The notes beneath the pieces were generated by a model. The model saw only the letters and a list, made by a program, of their open reading frames with translations, searched no databases and was not told the DNA's origin. The translations under genes and the position numbers were made by a program. This document shows positions 26,691 to 35,005 of a stretch of 64,000 nucleotides of DNA, one piece after another (the first letter of the stretch is position 1; each line of letters opens with the position of its first letter). This DNA comes from Streptomyces sp. R33 (GTDB lineage Bacteria; Actinomycetota; Actinomycetes; Streptomycetales; Streptomycetaceae): the NCBI RefSeq assembly GCF_041200175.1, contig NZ_CP165727.1, positions 62,001 through 126,000 on the forward strand. The letters are read 5' to 3'.

Positions 26691-27144
26691 GCGACTCCAC
26701 AAGCCGGGCCCGGCACTCCTGACAGAGCGAGTCCCACCGACCATGGCTTCTCTGCACCACAGTGGAACCTCAGGTTCACGATCGATGGCTCCCCGCCGGC
26801 ACCTGGCCGCGCGCGAACGGGTGACGCCCGCCCAGTGAAGCGGCTCGCGGCCTCGCACGGACAGACGCACCGGGGGCTTCGGCCGCCGAGTACGTTCGGA
26901 AGTACGGCGTGCGGCCCTGGCCACCGAGGCCGCGACGGGGGTCGCACCCCGACATCGCAAGAGCGCCCCTGCCGAACGTACACCGTCGGGCGCCCTGCGC
27001 AGGCTCGGCGCAACGCACCGCAGACTCTCAGTGACTGACACCACCCTGCCGAACTTTGTGAGGGCCCGCCCTGCAGGACGCGCCTGCCCGAGTGCAATGC
27101 TGTCCGCCAGCACGGCTGGCATCGTGGACGCAGAGGAGGGGCGG

Positions 27145-27951
27145 ATGGCTGGCATACGGGTGACGGTCTGCCTGCCGGCCGAGGTCGAAGGCGACATCGC
27201 GGGTGCCCTCGACGAGGCTTTGGCCCCGTTCTACCTCGACACGGATGAGAACCCTGTCGACCGTCGCATGTGGGATTCACGCCGCATCCTCGGTGGCAGC
27301 CACGGCTCCGGATTCGCGATCGCCCCAGGCCATGAGAACGACCCGAGGCTCATCCATGACGACCCTGCGAACGACGGCACACCCTGGCCCAGCGCTCCAG
27401 GCGTCTGCGCCGGGGGGCCGCGTGCCTTGCTCGACTTCTCGCGGCCGCTCGCTGCGTCCGAGCGCAGAATCGCAGCCTCCTGGGACCTCTGGCACAGCCT
27501 GTCCGCCGTATACCCCACGGCCCGGCCGCTCGCGGAGTTCGTGGATCGCTGGCACAACGACCCCACCGCCTTCCCGGACGACCGCTGGGGTGACGCCATG
27601 TTCGCCGCCTACCGAGCCCAGCCGGTGATTCAGGCGTTCCTTGACCACCCGTTCAGCTTCGGCATGGGCTTCCTGGGATTCCCATTCTCCTCGGAACACC
27701 CTGTCATCAACTACGACGGCGACCGGGAGGCCTATGTCCGCGAGTTCGCCGAGCGATATCCGTCAGACACGGACGTGGTCACCCTCGACGGCTGGTGGGT
27801 GGAGGGTCAGAACAGCGCCCTGCACGCCACCTGCGACCCGGCCCTGTGCCCCCACGAACCTCCGGGGCCCACCGAGTGGCCGGGCAGTGAGGCGTACCTC
27901 GCATCCCTGCCGGGCGACACGATTCTGGTCCGGCTGCGCTGCCACGGCTGA
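27145..27951 (+). CDS. Hypothetical protein
   Basis: A 268-residue soluble protein of unknown function. Start ATG 27145 with GAGGAGG about 8 nt upstream; the frame is open to 27031 but upstream codons are unlikely to be used. The sequence is Trp-rich with charged termini (FVDRWHNDPTAFPDDRWGDA, WWVEGQNSALHATCDPALCP). No signal peptide or membrane segment. Conserved-looking Asp and His residues do not form a motif I recognise. It stands alone, with about 190 bp before the next gene. Confidence 0.7.
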   Translation: MAGIRVTVCLPAEVEGDIAGALDEALAPFYLDTDENPVDRRMWDSRRILGGSHGSGFAIAPGHENDPRLIHDDPANDGTPWPSAPGVCAGGPRALLDFSRPLAASERRIAASWDLWHSLSAVYPTARPLAEFVDRWHNDPTAFPDDRWGDAMFAAYRAQPVIQAFLDHPFSFGMGFLGFPFSSEHPVINYDGDREAYVREFAERYPSDTDVVTLDGWWVEGQNSALHATCDPALCPHEPPGPTEWPGSEAYLASLPGDTILVRLRCHG

Positions 27952-28143
27952 ACCTTCGCTCGACCCGACTCACGACCCACGTGCTCGAAGGCCCGGCGCT
28001 GTCGAAACCCGAGTTCTGGCCCAGGTTCTGTGGACTGGCCACACTGAGTCACGGACGGGCACGGCGCTGGGGAGCATGCCCGTAACCGGCGCGCAGCTCG
28101 GCTGAGGCTGCCTCAGCCAAGGGCGACCTGATATGAGTTGATC

Positions 28144-28617
28144 ATGAATGCTGAAACTCTTGAACCGATGGAGCGCCTGCTCGCAGAGCGGGCTTGTGAG
28201 CGGCTGGTCGTTGAGTTCGTCCACCGGCTCGACCTCGGAGACCCGGGCTCGGTGGCGGACCTCTTCACGCAGGACGGCACCTGGGAATGGCCCGCCGGCG
28301 ACCGCCGCATCGCGGGTCACGACGCCCTGCGCATCTACTTCGGCAACCGGCCCGCAGACCGACTGTCACGCCGCATATGCACCAACATCCTGGTTACCGT
28401 GACCTCTGCAGACACCGCCGCCGCCACCACCTACTTCACCACGTACCGGGTCGACGGCTACAGCGAGGGCCTCGTACCGCCGCGGCCCCCGGTTCAGGTG
28501 GGGCACTACGAAGACACATTCCGCAAGGTGGACGACACCTGGCTGCTCACCACGCGAACCCTCTTCCTCTCCTTCGCCGGTCCCACGGAACGCCTCGACG
28601 GGCCCGGCCAGCCATGA
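28144..28617 (+). CDS. SnoaL-like (nuclear transport factor 2 family) protein
   Basis: 157 residues of the SnoaL_4/NTF2-like type: ERACERLVVEFVHRLDLGDP, ADLFTQDGTWEWPAGDRRIA, then GHDALRIYFGNR and a C-terminal VGHYEDTFRKVDDTWLLTTR. This order of helix, WxW strand and DxW strand is that of dehydratase/isomerase-like NTF2 proteins. ATG at 28144 is preferred over the in-frame TTG at 28138. The substrate is unknown. Not closely related to the two SnoaL-like proteins at 11.8-12.9 kb. Confidence 0.75.
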   Translation: MNAETLEPMERLLAERACERLVVEFVHRLDLGDPGSVADLFTQDGTWEWPAGDRRIAGHDALRIYFGNRPADRLSRRICTNILVTVTSADTAAATTYFTTYRVDGYSEGLVPPRPPVQVGHYEDTFRKVDDTWLLTTRTLFLSFAGPTERLDGPGQP

Positions 28618-28793
28618 GAACGCCTCCCAGCCCACCGGCCGTCAAGGGTCCTGCGCCACGGGGAGTGACACTCACAGACCTTGAGCCAGAGCCTGAGTAG
28701 CGACGCCGTTTCGTCACGCGATTGGGAGTCGCACGCTCGCCCGAATAGTCGATGTTCACGAGAACGGGTTCTGACTCACTTTCCGTGGAGTGG

Positions 28794-29342
28794 TTACGGA
28801 GAGTCAATCTTCGGTGCCATGCGATGCCTGTCGGGATGGGCACGAAGCTGGGGTGAGGTGAGTTCCAGGGCCCGGTTGTCGCGTCCGGCGCTCATGTGGT
28901 TGAGCCAGCGTTCGTACCAGTCGAGGAAGTCGGTGGCGGAGGAGACGTTGGGGCCCCAGAACCCGTCGCTGTTGCCGACGAGAACGCGGCCGGTGAGGGG
29001 ACCGGTCACCGCGATGACGCATACGTCGGTGCAGCCCATTTCGATGACGTGGAGGAAGAGGTCGCGTGCGTGACCCCCGGGTTCTGCGTCGTCGAATCCG
29101 CGGGGTGTCCCCGGTTCCTCACGCGGGTTCATGACCAGCAGGGAACACCGCTCCAGCGGCATGAGGCCGTAAAACGGCGCCGCGCCTGAGCCGCCGATGT
29201 GCGTGAGGAACCGCCGGTAGGCGTCGGGCAGGGCGATGTCGTGCTCGGCCTCGAACGCAGCGACGCGTGCTTCTGCCAGCTTGGCCAGTGCACCCGCTGA
29301 CGTAGCACGCCCCCGGCGATCCGGTAGCTTGAACGCGTTCAA
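28794..29342 (-). CDS. SMI1/KNR4 (SUKH) family protein
   Basis: 182 residues with the SUKH core: VAAFEAEHDIALPDAYRRFL, then HIGGSGAAPFYGLMPLERC, LFLHVIEMGCTDVCVIAV and GRVLVGNSDGFWGPN. SUKH proteins often serve as immunity proteins against contact-dependent or polymorphic toxins, and also occur singly. No toxin gene is adjacent, so this looks like an orphan. It is divergent from a small membrane protein 24 nt away at 29366. Confidence 0.8.
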   Translation of the reverse strand: MNAFKLPDRRGRATSAGALAKLAEARVAAFEAEHDIALPDAYRRFLTHIGGSGAAPFYGLMPLERCSLLVMNPREEPGTPRGFDDAEPGGHARDLFLHVIEMGCTDVCVIAVTGPLTGRVLVGNSDGFWGPNVSSATDFLDWYERWLNHMSAGRDNRALELTSPQLRAHPDRHRMAPKIDSP

Positions 29343-29365
29343 GTCATCGGGTCCGGGGGTTGGTC

Positions 29366-29758
29366 ATGCAGGCCGCTGCGCGAGCGAGTATTCATCCATG
29401 GCAGTTCGGCCTCGTGCTGTGCGCCGTGATCACCCCCCTACCGGTGCTGATCGTGTGGTTCGCGGATTCCGGCATCACGGCGCTCGCCTTCGCGACCGCC
29501 GCGGTGGTCTCCGTGCCGTTGTTCCTGTACGCCCGGCCGTCCGGCTTCGTCTACGTCGCGGGCACCATCGCGGCGCTGCTGGTGCTGTGGTCATTCATCG
29601 GCGCCATGGCCGGGATGTTCCTGTTCTTCCCCTCGGCGCTGCAGCTCCTGCTGGCCACCGGGGCGGACCCGCGCGAACGCCCGACCGCCGCCAAGGTGAT
29701 GGCCGGTGCCGGACTCCTGCTGTCGGCGGCGGTCGTGGTGCAGTCGTTGAGGCGCTGA
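29366..29758 (+). CDS. Small integral membrane protein
   Basis: 130 residues with about four hydrophobic segments (FGLVLCAVITPLPVLIVWFA, ALAFATAAVVSVPLFLY, VAGTIAALLVLWSFIGAMAG, AGLLLSAAVVVQ). No catalytic or transport motif. ATG at 29366 with a G-rich stretch upstream. Divergent from the SUKH gene, so the two may share a promoter region. Function unknown. Confidence 0.65.
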   Translation: MQAAARASIHPWQFGLVLCAVITPLPVLIVWFADSGITALAFATAAVVSVPLFLYARPSGFVYVAGTIAALLVLWSFIGAMAGMFLFFPSALQLLLATGADPRERPTAAKVMAGAGLLLSAAVVVQSLRR

Positions 29759-29820
29759 GCGCTCCCAGGGGGTGTCCGGCTAGCGGGTGCGCGGCTGGTT
29801 GAAGCGGAGCCGCGGAGTGG

Positions 29821-30146
29821 GTGGAGTCCCGTCGCGGCTGGATGCTTATCGACTTCCCGGTCGACAGCGGACTCTCCTTCCTCTCGGCCGTAGCAAATGC
29901 CGGACCGCGGGATGCCTTCTACGTGCGGATGACGCACTGGGCCGCCCCCGACGCCTGGGACGTGAAGATCAAGCCGATGGATGCGGCAATGTTTCAGGGT
30001 GACCAGCCGTCGGACTTCGCCCTGCGCCCCTGCAGGTCAGCTTCCCTGCCTACGATCTGCCGGAACTGACCCGGCGCCTCCGCGAACACATCGCAGGCCG
30101 TACGGTGCCGCCTGCCCCCGCTGACTGGAGCACGGTGGGTCGCTAG
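29821..30146 (+). pseudogene. Hypothetical protein, frameshifted
   Basis: From about 29821 the frame reads WMLIDFPVDSGLSFLSAVAN and MTHWAAPDAWDVKIKPMDAA, then runs to an early stop. The natural continuation is in another frame: PLQVSFPAYDLPELTRRLRE ... ADWSTVGR then TAG at 30144. One frameshift near 30030 explains it. The upstream end is also uncertain because a stop lies at 29800. Function unknown. Confidence 0.5.
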
Positions 30147-30286
30147 CTTCCGACCGGATCGCTCTGGATGCGGGCTCCAGCTGAGCGCTCTGATTGGCCA
30201 GACGGGCCAAGTCGAGCGCTCAGTCACAACGGATGTGACTGATTCCCAATGATGGTTGTCAAGCAGCGGGACGTAGGCTGCGGCCC

Positions 30287-30811
30287 ATGGAATCGTTGAT
30301 CGCTGCAGTCCGTGAGCAGGAAGAAGCTGCCCGTTTTCTCGCTTGGCCGGGTGACTTCGACCTTGACCGAGGCGATCATGTCGAGGAAGTACACCTCGCC
30401 TCGGGCACCGCACTTGAGGGGTTCGCCGGCGACGGTGCCGGCGGCACGTTCTTCTTCTGCGGTGAAGGCGGCGAGGAACGTCCGATCCTCTATGCCGACT
30501 CCGAAGGAGGTGCGGCTCTGGTTGCCATCGGCCTGCACGAGCTGGTGCGGCTTCTGCTGGTCGTCCCGTGGTGGCAAGACTGCCAGGCGTTCACGGACGA
30601 GGAGAGTCGCGAGCTTGAGGCTGAGTATCTGGAGGACATGCCGGACCTCGCGGCCAGGAGGGACCGTGCTGCCGCGGCCCTTGGCCTCGATCTTCCGGGT
30701 CAGGCCGAGATCCTGGCTCGCTTGAGGGAGGTGACCACTCAGCTGGGGAAAGACTTCGTTTTGATCTACACGCCGGAGGGGCACCCCTACGAGCCGCTCT
30801 TCACAGTCTGA
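30287..30811 (+). CDS. Hypothetical protein
   Basis: 174 residues, acidic and soluble: DHVEEVHLASGTALEGFAGD, then GGTFFFCGEGGEERPILYAD and ALVAIGLHELVRLLLVVPWW. The pattern (small glycine-rich beta region, then long helices) resembles SUKH-like or immunity-type proteins of Streptomyces, but I do not recognise a named family. The C-terminus, HPYEPLFTV, stops 3 bp before the IS110 transposase stop codon, so the tail may have been altered by that insertion. Confidence 0.65.
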   Translation: MESLIAAVREQEEAARFLAWPGDFDLDRGDHVEEVHLASGTALEGFAGDGAGGTFFFCGEGGEERPILYADSEGGAALVAIGLHELVRLLLVVPWWQDCQAFTDEESRELEAEYLEDMPDLAARRDRAAAALGLDLPGQAEILARLREVTTQLGKDFVLIYTPEGHPYEPLFTV

Positions 30812-30814
30812 GGC

Positions 30815-32020
30815 TCAGGCCGCAGCGAGACCCCGTTGGGGAGGCTGAGCCTCGAAGGTTCGCTGATCGCGTATGAGGGCCCATAGGACGTCGAGGCGTC
30901 GTCGGGCGAGGGCGAGGATCGCCTGTTTATGACTCTTTCCCTCGGCCCGTTTGCGGTCGTAGAAGGTCTTCGAGGTCAGGCAGAAGCGGGCTGCGATCTG
31001 GGCGGATAGGTAGAAAACGCGCAGGAGTCGGCGGTGGTAGCGGTGCGGCCGGCGCATGTTGCCGCTGATCCGGCCTGAGTCTCGTGGGACAGGTGCCAGA
31101 CCAGCGACTCCGGCGAGTCGGCCTGCGGTTCCGAAGGCGTCCATGTCCCCGCCGGTGCAAGCGACGAACTCCGCCCCCAGCAACGGGCCCATGCCAGGCA
31201 TGCTGAGGATCACCTCGGCATCCCGGTGCTCTCGGAAGCGTGCCGCGATCCTTGCATCCACGGCGGCGATCTCTTCGTCCAGAGCCAGGACCGACCGGGC
31301 CAGCGTGTTCACCACGGCTGCGGCTGTGCTCTCCCCGGCCACGGCGGTGTGCTGGGCCTGCGCTGCGGCGACGGCTGCATCGGCCATGGCCTGGGCGCCA
31401 CGGACCTTGCGGTTCTTCAGCCAGGTCGCGAGTCGGCTCGGGCCGACCCGGCGGAGGCCAGCCGGGGTCTGATAGCCGGTCAGCAGGATGAGTGCGGATT
31501 TGGAGGCGGCGTAGTCGAAGGTCCGTTCCAGGGCGGGGAAGTACTCCAGGAGCTGGGCACGCATCCGGTTGATGGCGCGGGTCCGATCGGCGGCGAGGTC
31601 GTAGCGGCGGGCGGTGAGGATCTTCAGGTCCACCGCGATCTCGTCCCACTCCTGCAAAGGCTGCAGGTCCCGGCGCATCCGCGCCTGGTCGGCGATGACG
31701 TAGGCGTCCTTCGCATCGGTCTTGCCGTCCCCGCGGTAGCCACGGGAAGCGTGGTGGACGGTTCGGCCAGGGATGTACAGGAGTCGCTGTCCGTGGCTGG
31801 TCAGGAGGGCGATCAGCAGAGCGCCCCCACCGGCGTTCAGGTCGACGGCCCACGTAACCGGGCCGTCCTCAGCCAGTGCCAGCACATCGCCGAGCAGCTC
31901 CAGGAGCTCGGGCTCATTGTTGGGCACCCGGCGCGAGAGCACCTTCGTCCCGTCCGCGTCGATCACGGTGCAGTGATGCGCGGCCTTGCCGGCATCCGTC
32001 CCCGCCCAGAGCTCGGGCAC
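30815..32020 (-). CDS. IS110-family transposase (DEDD recombinase)
   Basis: 401 residues. The N-terminal RuvC-like DEDD domain starts LWAGTDAGKAAHHCTVID (first Asp) and includes GKTDAKDAYVIADQARMRRD (later acidic residues). A coiled-coil linker follows. The C-terminal transposase_20 domain has ILSMPGMGPLLGAEFVACTG and GRLAGVAGLAPVPRDSGRIS, with the serine thought to be the nucleophile. The complete frame suggests a functional enzyme. The long 5' non-coding end is where IS110 elements encode their bridge RNA. Confidence 0.92.
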   Translation of the reverse strand: MPELWAGTDAGKAAHHCTVIDADGTKVLSRRVPNNEPELLELLGDVLALAEDGPVTWAVDLNAGGGALLIALLTSHGQRLLYIPGRTVHHASRGYRGDGKTDAKDAYVIADQARMRRDLQPLQEWDEIAVDLKILTARRYDLAADRTRAINRMRAQLLEYFPALERTFDYAASKSALILLTGYQTPAGLRRVGPSRLATWLKNRKVRGAQAMADAAVAAAQAQHTAVAGESTAAAVVNTLARSVLALDEEIAAVDARIAARFREHRDAEVILSMPGMGPLLGAEFVACTGGDMDAFGTAGRLAGVAGLAPVPRDSGRISGNMRRPHRYHRRLLRVFYLSAQIAARFCLTSKTFYDRKRAEGKSHKQAILALARRRLDVLWALIRDQRTFEAQPPQRGLAAA

Positions 32021-32300
32021 CCGAGCCTCCCTCGTCGATCGGTTGACTGGTCCCTGCAGACGACCACGCCGACGTGTCCTTACGAAGCGATCTCTGTTCG
32101 CTCATCCCAATGAGTGGCCGTGTCGTCGCGGGGCACTGGGCGGCCAATCAGTCAAAGCCACACCTTCGGCAGGAGCGCCGTCCAGCCACACCCAGGCCCC
32201 TGGGTCTCCCGATCGTACGAAGGACCGGAATCAACCCGCCAACAAGGTAAGGAGCCTCGTAGTTGGCCTATGAGCGTTCTAGTCTAGTGGCCCGAGTCTG
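32021..32300 (-). ncRNA. Candidate IS110 bridge RNA region
   Basis: Non-coding stretch upstream of the IS110 transposase. It is known for the IS110 group that the left non-coding end gives a structured bridge RNA with target- and donor-binding loops. I did not resolve a fold here, so this is placed by position only. Confidence 0.35.
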
Positions 32301-32325
32301 AGATTTCCTGCCTGTTCTGGCGAGA

Positions 32326-32760
32326 ATGAAACCTATGGACCGTCTTCTGCATCTCGACCGTACGCTCGATGAGCTGGATCCACCCCGCTGGGCGCCTCCT
32401 GCCTCTGACGTGACCCCTTTGATCCGCAGGGTGCATGAGTTGCGGCGTATTCCGCTGGGCGAACTCGGTCCGGCGGAGCTGCGCACCCTGATCCCTCAGC
32501 AGGTGGCGCTGCCGTACGTCCTTCCGCTCGCAGTGCGCTTGTTGCTTGAGGAGCCGTTGATTGATGCCTACTTCTACGAGGGTGACCTGCTGCTTGTCAC
32601 CGTCAATGTCCCCGCTGCAGCCTGGTCCCTGCTGCCAGACCTCGGCGCGCGCCTGTGCACCGTGATCGCGGCATTGCCGAAGGCAGTGGTCAACGGCTTG
32701 CCCGGGGCCAGCGCCGAGGAGCTCGCCCGCTTCGTCGCGAGGACCGGATCGCTTCGCTGA
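32326..32760 (+). CDS. CdiI-type contact-dependent inhibition immunity-like protein
   Basis: 144 residues: MKPMDRLLHLDRTLDELDPP, then VTPLIRRVHELRRIPLGELG, ELRTLIPQQVALPYVLPLAV and LIDAYFYEGDLLLVTV. This is the layout of the CdiI_3-like immunity family (the Hxx-LRRxPLGEL, LIxQxxxLPYLLPLA and FYEGDLL segments). No CdiA-like toxin is present, so it is an orphan immunity or related protein. Two in-frame ATGs, 32326 and 32332; the first is listed. Its promoter must lie in or next to the IS110 end. Confidence 0.75.
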   Translation: MKPMDRLLHLDRTLDELDPPRWAPPASDVTPLIRRVHELRRIPLGELGPAELRTLIPQQVALPYVLPLAVRLLLEEPLIDAYFYEGDLLLVTVNVPAAAWSLLPDLGARLCTVIAALPKAVVNGLPGASAEELARFVARTGSLR

Positions 32761-33097
32761 CCGCAGGAAGGCTCAGCTGAAGGAACCTGCAAGGGGAGGG
32801 CTAACGATCCGAAGCACCGATTCGGTACCTGCGCGCCTTTCATGGGCACCGTCAGAACTGAAGCTCGGGCCACCAGGGACTCGGCCTCCTCCCGCTGGCG
32901 CCAGCAGGGGGTCCTTCTTGTAGCGCGAGAGGTCCGACAATCTTCGACAGGAAGAGAATCGACAGCAGCTTGCCGCCCCGGTTCTCCTAGTCCGCACCAG
33001 TCCAACGAGTAACCCGGCGAACTTTCCCGGTCACAGCACTGGACACCGCCACGCCCCGTTCCCCGACTTGCTGGAGATGGGGACATAGGTGCGTGGC
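32761..33097. other. No gene recognised
   Basis: About 340 bases between the CdiI-like gene and the convergent DUF6087-like gene. Only short overlapping frames. No strong terminator hairpin was seen. Confidence 0.4.
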
Positions 33098-33394
33098 TCA
33101 GGGCTTGCGGTGCCGTCCGCTTCCCTTGCCTAGGCGTGGCGTATGACCGGGTAGCTGCGCTGCTTCTGCTTGGGCTGAGGGGTTGAGGACCTGGCAAGCC
33201 GCCGCGTAGTTCTCCACCGTCGTCAGCGCCTGCCAGGCGAAGCCGTCCCATTTAAGGATCAGGCGCGGGGCGTCCGGGTCGAGGTGGGCGGCGCGCTGGG
33301 GGCCGCTGCTGAGAGTGACGGCTTTCAGTTCGCCCGGCTTGCGCAGGCGGCCTTCGCGGCGGGCGGCCCACCGGTCGAGGGGTTCGTCTTCCAC
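33098..33394 (-). CDS. DUF6087-like small protein
   Basis: 98 residues: MEDEPLDRWAARREGRLRKP, then GPQRAAHLDPDAPRLILKWD and GFAWQALTTVENYAAACQVL. It matches a short uncharacterised protein common in Streptomyces accessory DNA (HLDPDAPR and WDGFAW are constant). No membrane segment or catalytic motif. The C-terminus is basic (KGSGRHRKP). Function unknown. Confidence 0.7.
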   Translation of the reverse strand: MEDEPLDRWAARREGRLRKPGELKAVTLSSGPQRAAHLDPDAPRLILKWDGFAWQALTTVENYAAACQVLNPSAQAEAAQLPGHTPRLGKGSGRHRKP

Positions 33395-33998
33395 GGTCGT
33401 GCCCTTCCTGGAGCAGGGGCAGCACCCTACCGAACAGGAGCAGCACCCCGCCCCCTACTCCTGATTGCGGAGGAGGGGGGATGGTATTTGCGGGTTCAGA
33501 CCCTCGGGAGGCTTCCAATCCGGGTGGGGAGCAGTCGCGGCGGAGGCTGACACGGCTGCGATCGCGGGTCATCCCCCGCGTGCGCGGGGAGCAGGCTTCT
33601 TGACCTGGGACTCTATGCCGTCGACGAGCCGTTCTCGAGGACTTTCACCGAAACCGGCATTCAACCCATATCGCGAGTACTGTCGACGCGGGCAGGCGAG
33701 AACCTTTAGACCGGCCTCAGGCGAAATCGGCCCGGCCGTGGATTCCCGTGCCGCAGGGGGTTTCCGAACAAGGCGCTCCCGCCGTTGTGCGACACCACCC
33801 GTCCTGCCGAATCGCCGTTGCCCTAATTGCCGTCCGCGGGGATCCTCAAGGGTACGCCGGAATCGGTCGCCCACCGTTCCGGCCCCTGCTGATAGTCCTG
33901 CTGTCCGCAAAAGTGTTCGGCAAGCCGGGAACGGTGGGGCGGGCTTGTCGCATGCGGATTCAAACGGGCTGCCGGCAACAGCTACTACCGTCGTCCGT
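33395..33998. other. No gene recognised
   Basis: About 600 bases. An open frame joins the next gene from upstream, but its translation is low-complexity and unlike any family. The minus frames are antisense shadows. No repeat or clear promoter was identified. Confidence 0.4.
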
Positions 33999-34970
33999 AT
34001 GACAGCCGTGGATCCGACCGTCGAGGCGCTGCTCGCCGGCATACCCGCCCTTGCCCCGTACGCCCGGAAGGCCGTGCTGCTGCGTCCCAAGGCGGGTGAG
34101 CCATCATCGGACGCCAGTCATATCGGTGGTCCGATGCTGTGGCCCGGCGATGAGGAGTGGCCCCGGTGTCAGGGGCCGCACATGGTCGAGGTGCGGGAAA
34201 AGCTCTCCGATGCGGATCGGGAGACTTTGCAGCGGATCGACCGGGACTGGCGAGCCCGGCGGGCTGGGAAGGCCCATGATGCGTACGACGCCATTCGGAA
34301 GGAAGCCGAAATCCGTTCCCGGATCATGGACGGTGCCGACGTGCTCGACAAGGTCACGTGGGAGCGTATCCGGCAGGTGCCGGTGTCCAGCGTCCCCGGC
34401 GTACCGCTGATCGGGGTCCTGCAGCTCCTCAAGCAGGACGTACCCGTGGCCGATTGGCCGGAGGGCAGGGACGTGCTGCAGGTTCTGTGGTGCCCCCAGG
34501 AGCATTCCGAACTGCCGGGGCAGGCGCACTACTGGGGACCCGCCGTCGAGGTGCACTACCGTTCGGCCGCGTCTCTTGCCGCCGTACGGGATGTCCCCGT
34601 GCCGGTCGACGCCGTGGCCTCGTACGTGCCCCGGCCCTGCCTGCTCGATCCGGTTGAGGTCACGGAGCTCCCGGCCCAGGACGAACTGCCCGCGGACCTC
34701 TTCGGCGAAGCAAAGGCCTGGGCCGAGCAGCACGGCATCGAGTACCACCGCACTCTGGCCTGCCTGGAGGGATGGAAGGCCGGAGGCTGGCCGAGCTGGC
34801 ACCTCACGGACCAGGTCCCGATCGACTGCGCCTGCGGTGCGACGACCCGTCTGTTCCTCACCGTCGACAGCGGCCGTGACCCTGATCTCAATGTCGGCCG
34901 GTTCGGTGAACTGCGCATCTTCACATGTCCCGTGGACGCCTCGCACCCGCTCCGCCTGAACATCCAGTAG
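33999..34970 (+). CDS. DUF1963-like (YwqG-type) protein
   Basis: 323 residues: AVLLRPKAGEPSSDASHIGG, then MLWPGDEEWPRCQGPHMVEV (the GG-x-W-P entry of DUF1963), GVPLIGVLQLLKQDVPVADW, VLQVLWCPQEH, and a C-terminal Cys pair in IDCACGATTRLFLTVD followed by FTCPVDASHP. A small zinc or disulphide site is possible. DUF1963 proteins are of unknown function and often neighbour immunity-like genes. ATG 33999 is the first start with family sequence after it. The stop codon is part of a bidirectional terminator shared with the convergent S1-domain gene. Confidence 0.75.
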   Translation: MTAVDPTVEALLAGIPALAPYARKAVLLRPKAGEPSSDASHIGGPMLWPGDEEWPRCQGPHMVEVREKLSDADRETLQRIDRDWRARRAGKAHDAYDAIRKEAEIRSRIMDGADVLDKVTWERIRQVPVSSVPGVPLIGVLQLLKQDVPVADWPEGRDVLQVLWCPQEHSELPGQAHYWGPAVEVHYRSAASLAAVRDVPVPVDAVASYVPRPCLLDPVEVTELPAQDELPADLFGEAKAWAEQHGIEYHRTLACLEGWKAGGWPSWHLTDQVPIDCACGATTRLFLTVDSGRDPDLNVGRFGELRIFTCPVDASHPLRLNIQ

Positions 34971-35005
34971 CAACGCCCCTTCCATGTCGCGGGGGCTTGC
35001 TACTG
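34965..35005. terminator. Bidirectional terminator containing both stop codons
   Basis: CAGTAGCAA at 34965-34973 pairs perfectly with TTGCTACTG at 34997-35005, with a further GCCCC/GGGGC stem inside. The TAG stop of the plus gene (34968-34970) and that of the minus gene (35000-35002) both lie in the stem. Confidence 0.85.

Larger units (their letters stand above)
30812..32300 (-). mobile_element. IS110-family insertion sequence (ends approximate)
   Basis: An intact IS110 transposase with about 280-300 bp of non-coding sequence upstream of it (32021 to about 32300) before the next gene. IS110 elements lack inverted repeats and long duplications, so the ends cannot be fixed from one copy. The downstream end is close to the stop at 30815. 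Confidence 0.75.

Noticed and set aside
33465..33998. N-terminal extension of the DUF1963 gene
   Set aside because: The extra translation is low-complexity and unlike the family. Family sequence starts at ATG 33999.
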